NCBI GenBank assembly: GCA_030597995.1
Contig: JAUVQV010000011.1
Span: 1 to 10,177, forward strand
Direction of reading: 5' to 3'
DNA length: 10,177 nucleotides
From: Candidatus Rokuibacteriota bacterium
Lineage (GTDB): Bacteria; JAUVQV01
Positions 9,601 through 10,177 of the stretch are shown here, piece after piece (within the stretch, counting starts at the first letter, position 1; every line of letters starts with the position of its first letter). The notes below the pieces were generated by a model, which saw only the letters and a program-made list of their open reading frames with translations, was not told where the DNA came from and did no database searches. A program made the position numbers and the translations under genes.

Positions 9601-10177
9601 ACGCATCCTCTTGTAGATCTCCACCAGGGCTTCCTTCTGGGAGCGGATTGAATCGAGGGCCAGTGTGTCACGGAGATGGGCAGTCGAGTGGATTCCGTCT
9701 ATCGCAAGAACCTCAAATCGGGGAATCGCCTTCTCCTGGAGTTTGGCCAGAACCTCTTCGTCGATAGTGGAATTGCTCTCAAATAAGACCTTGCCTTTTT
9801 CCGGGTCGACCACATCCCGAGATATACTCTGTCCGAGCAATTCCTCCGGGGCGAGCGGCATCTCTTTCACCCCGGCGGCTTTGAGCTTTTTGAGTACGGA
9901 TCCCGTCAACTTGTGACCCTCTTTTACCAGGACCTCTTTTGTCTTCGGGTGCAGGATATTGCGCCTTACCTTGTGCCCCAGGTCGAGTTCTGCATCCAGC
10001 GATTTTGTGAACATCGAGGGTGAGGACTGGGTCACGGTGTTCAACTGGAAAAACAGATCCAGGATTTCCTGGCGTGACAAACCCATGGCCTGAAGAAAGG
10101 TGGTCGCGAGGAACTTGCGCCTTCGATCAATCCGGGCGTTCAGCACATCTTTGGTGTCGAACTCGAAATCCAGCCAT
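6610..10177 (-). CDS. rpoB: DNA-directed RNA polymerase subunit beta (5' partial)
   Basis: Beta is the second-largest core subunit of RNA polymerase and forms the other jaw of the active-site cleft and the rifampicin pocket. The frame runs open to the right edge: the first full codons read [21 protein letters not shown], a segment near residue 180 of E. coli RpoB. The GTG at 10146 is therefore an internal valine, not the start. About 1188 codons are present. Counting from that valine, [20 protein letters not shown] (318-337) and KRRLSAL form the rifampicin region; D327, H337 and S342 match E. coli D516, H526 and S531, the sensitive state. GGYNFEDAI follows near 618-626. The active-site lysines K897 and K905 lie in [12 protein letters not shown]. 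The C-terminal clamp includes [28 protein letters not shown] (1084-1111). A long helical insertion at about 757-880 includes a basic linker. The gene ends 39 bases before rpoC. Confidence 0.99.
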   Translation of the reverse strand, partial: WLDFEFDTKDVLNARIDRRRKFLATTFLQAMGLSRQEILDLFFQLNTVTQSSPSMFTKSLDAELDLGHKVRRNILHPKTKEVLVKEGHKLTGSVLKKLKAAGVKEMPLAPEELLGQSISRDVVDPEKGKVLFESNSTIDEEVLAKLQEKAIPRFEVLAIDGIHSTAHLRDTLALDSIRSQKEALVEIYKRMRPGEPPTLETSKTFFENLFFNSKRYDLSPVGRMKLNLKLGLREPTDNRVLTREDIIETIRRLIRIPAGQGRADDVDHLGNRRVKSVGELLENQFRIGLVRMERAIKERMAVQDLETLMPHDLINARPVDAAIKEFFGSSQLSQFMDQTNPLAEITHKRRLSALGPGGLTRERAGFEVRDVHPTHYGRVCPIETPEGPNIGLITSLSTYARVNEYGFIETPYRKVSDGRVTNEVHFLSADEEDQHVIAQANTALDGRGKFLSPRVSARRGGDFILASPKEVEFMDVSPKQIVSVATALIPFLEHDDANRALMGSNMQRQAVPLLVREAPLVGTGMESIAARDSGVTIMAPFDGIVEKVEASRIILHSLDKNRDDSGKLEVFNLVKYRRSNQNTCVNQIPIVREGQLVKKGDSLADGPATERGELALGRNILVAFMPWGGYNFEDAILVSERLVREDVFTSIHIEEFNIEARDTKLGKEEITRDIPNVSEEALRNLDDSGIIRIAAEVKSGDILVGKVTPKGETQLTPEEKLLRAIFGEKAGDVRDSSLVTPPGIEGTVINVKVYSRRGVDKDERTKAIEDEEIERLKRDLKDEIKIVREEETKRLIHLFAGKPAPKRIAAKKSSRKTLLKAGAKMTEEVLREADWSQLLGPKVLTNDKLREEVDRIRERAEEQVRLLKAVYEEKVNRLKKGDELPPGVIKLVKVYVAIKRKLSVGDKMAGRHGNKGVVSMILPVEDMPYLPDGRPVDIVLNPLGVPSRMNVGQILETHLGWVAKTLGEAVAQFAQQASATDLRRHFRKIYPQKEVQEQLEKMSRDDLQRLAREHRRGVRTSTPVFDGASEAEIKKMLLEAGLPQNGKTTLFDGRSGAPFDQEVTVGYIYMMKLHHLVDDKIHARSIGPYSLVTQQPLGGKAQFGGQRFGEMEVWALEAYGAAYILQEILTVKSDDVVGRTKVYESIVKGRNLHQAGLPESFNVLVKELQGLGLDVELIEQRSGGGSKP

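Noticed and set aside
10144..10146. GTG at 10146 as the start of rpoB
   Set aside because: The frame continues upstream to the window edge with conserved RpoB sequence ([10 protein letters not shown]), so the gene is cut by the window and the GTG is an internal valine.

Overview
The window is a block of core transcription and translation genes, all read from the minus strand. In transcription order (high to low coordinate) they are rpoB (5' end off the right edge), rpoC, rpsL, rpsG and fusA (3' end off the left edge). Every frame is intact. Almost all of the sequence is coding; the only sizeable gap is about 216 bases between rpoC and rpsL. I see no mobile element, CRISPR array, tRNA or rRNA, and no accessory genes.

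Organism: a bacterium with moderately GC-rich DNA. RpoC carries the large insertion in the trigger loop (SI3), and RpoB has a long insertion before its active-site lysines; both are typical of Proteobacteria and related Gram-negative phyla. The polymerase genes are joined directly to rpsL-rpsG-fusA with no L7Ae-like gene between, unlike Bacillus, and are not at a separate locus, unlike E. coli. This order and the protein sequences suggest Desulfobacterota, Methylomirabilota, Nitrospirota or a similar lineage. That placement is an inference from remembered family sequences, not from a search.

Layout: 10177-6610 encodes the beta subunit of RNA polymerase, lacking roughly 180 N-terminal residues. 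After a 39-base gap, 6570-2488 encodes the complete beta' subunit from a TTG start. The gap 2487-2272 holds a good sigma70-type promoter, a leader hairpin and a strong intrinsic-terminator structure that ends just before the rpsL ribosome binding site. Next come S12 (2271-1897), S7 (1846-1376) and the first 435 codons of EF-G (1306-1).

How they work together: beta and beta' form the catalytic core of RNA polymerase. S12 and S7 sit at the decoding and mRNA/E-site regions of the 30S subunit, and EF-G drives translocation. The promoter in the rpoC-rpsL gap could let the ribosomal genes be transcribed separately from rpoBC. Because the terminator lies between that promoter and rpsL, transcription into rpsL-rpsG-fusA probably depends on read-through, that is, attenuation. 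This control region is the most interesting part of an otherwise conserved housekeeping segment; I found no credible sign of a novel system.
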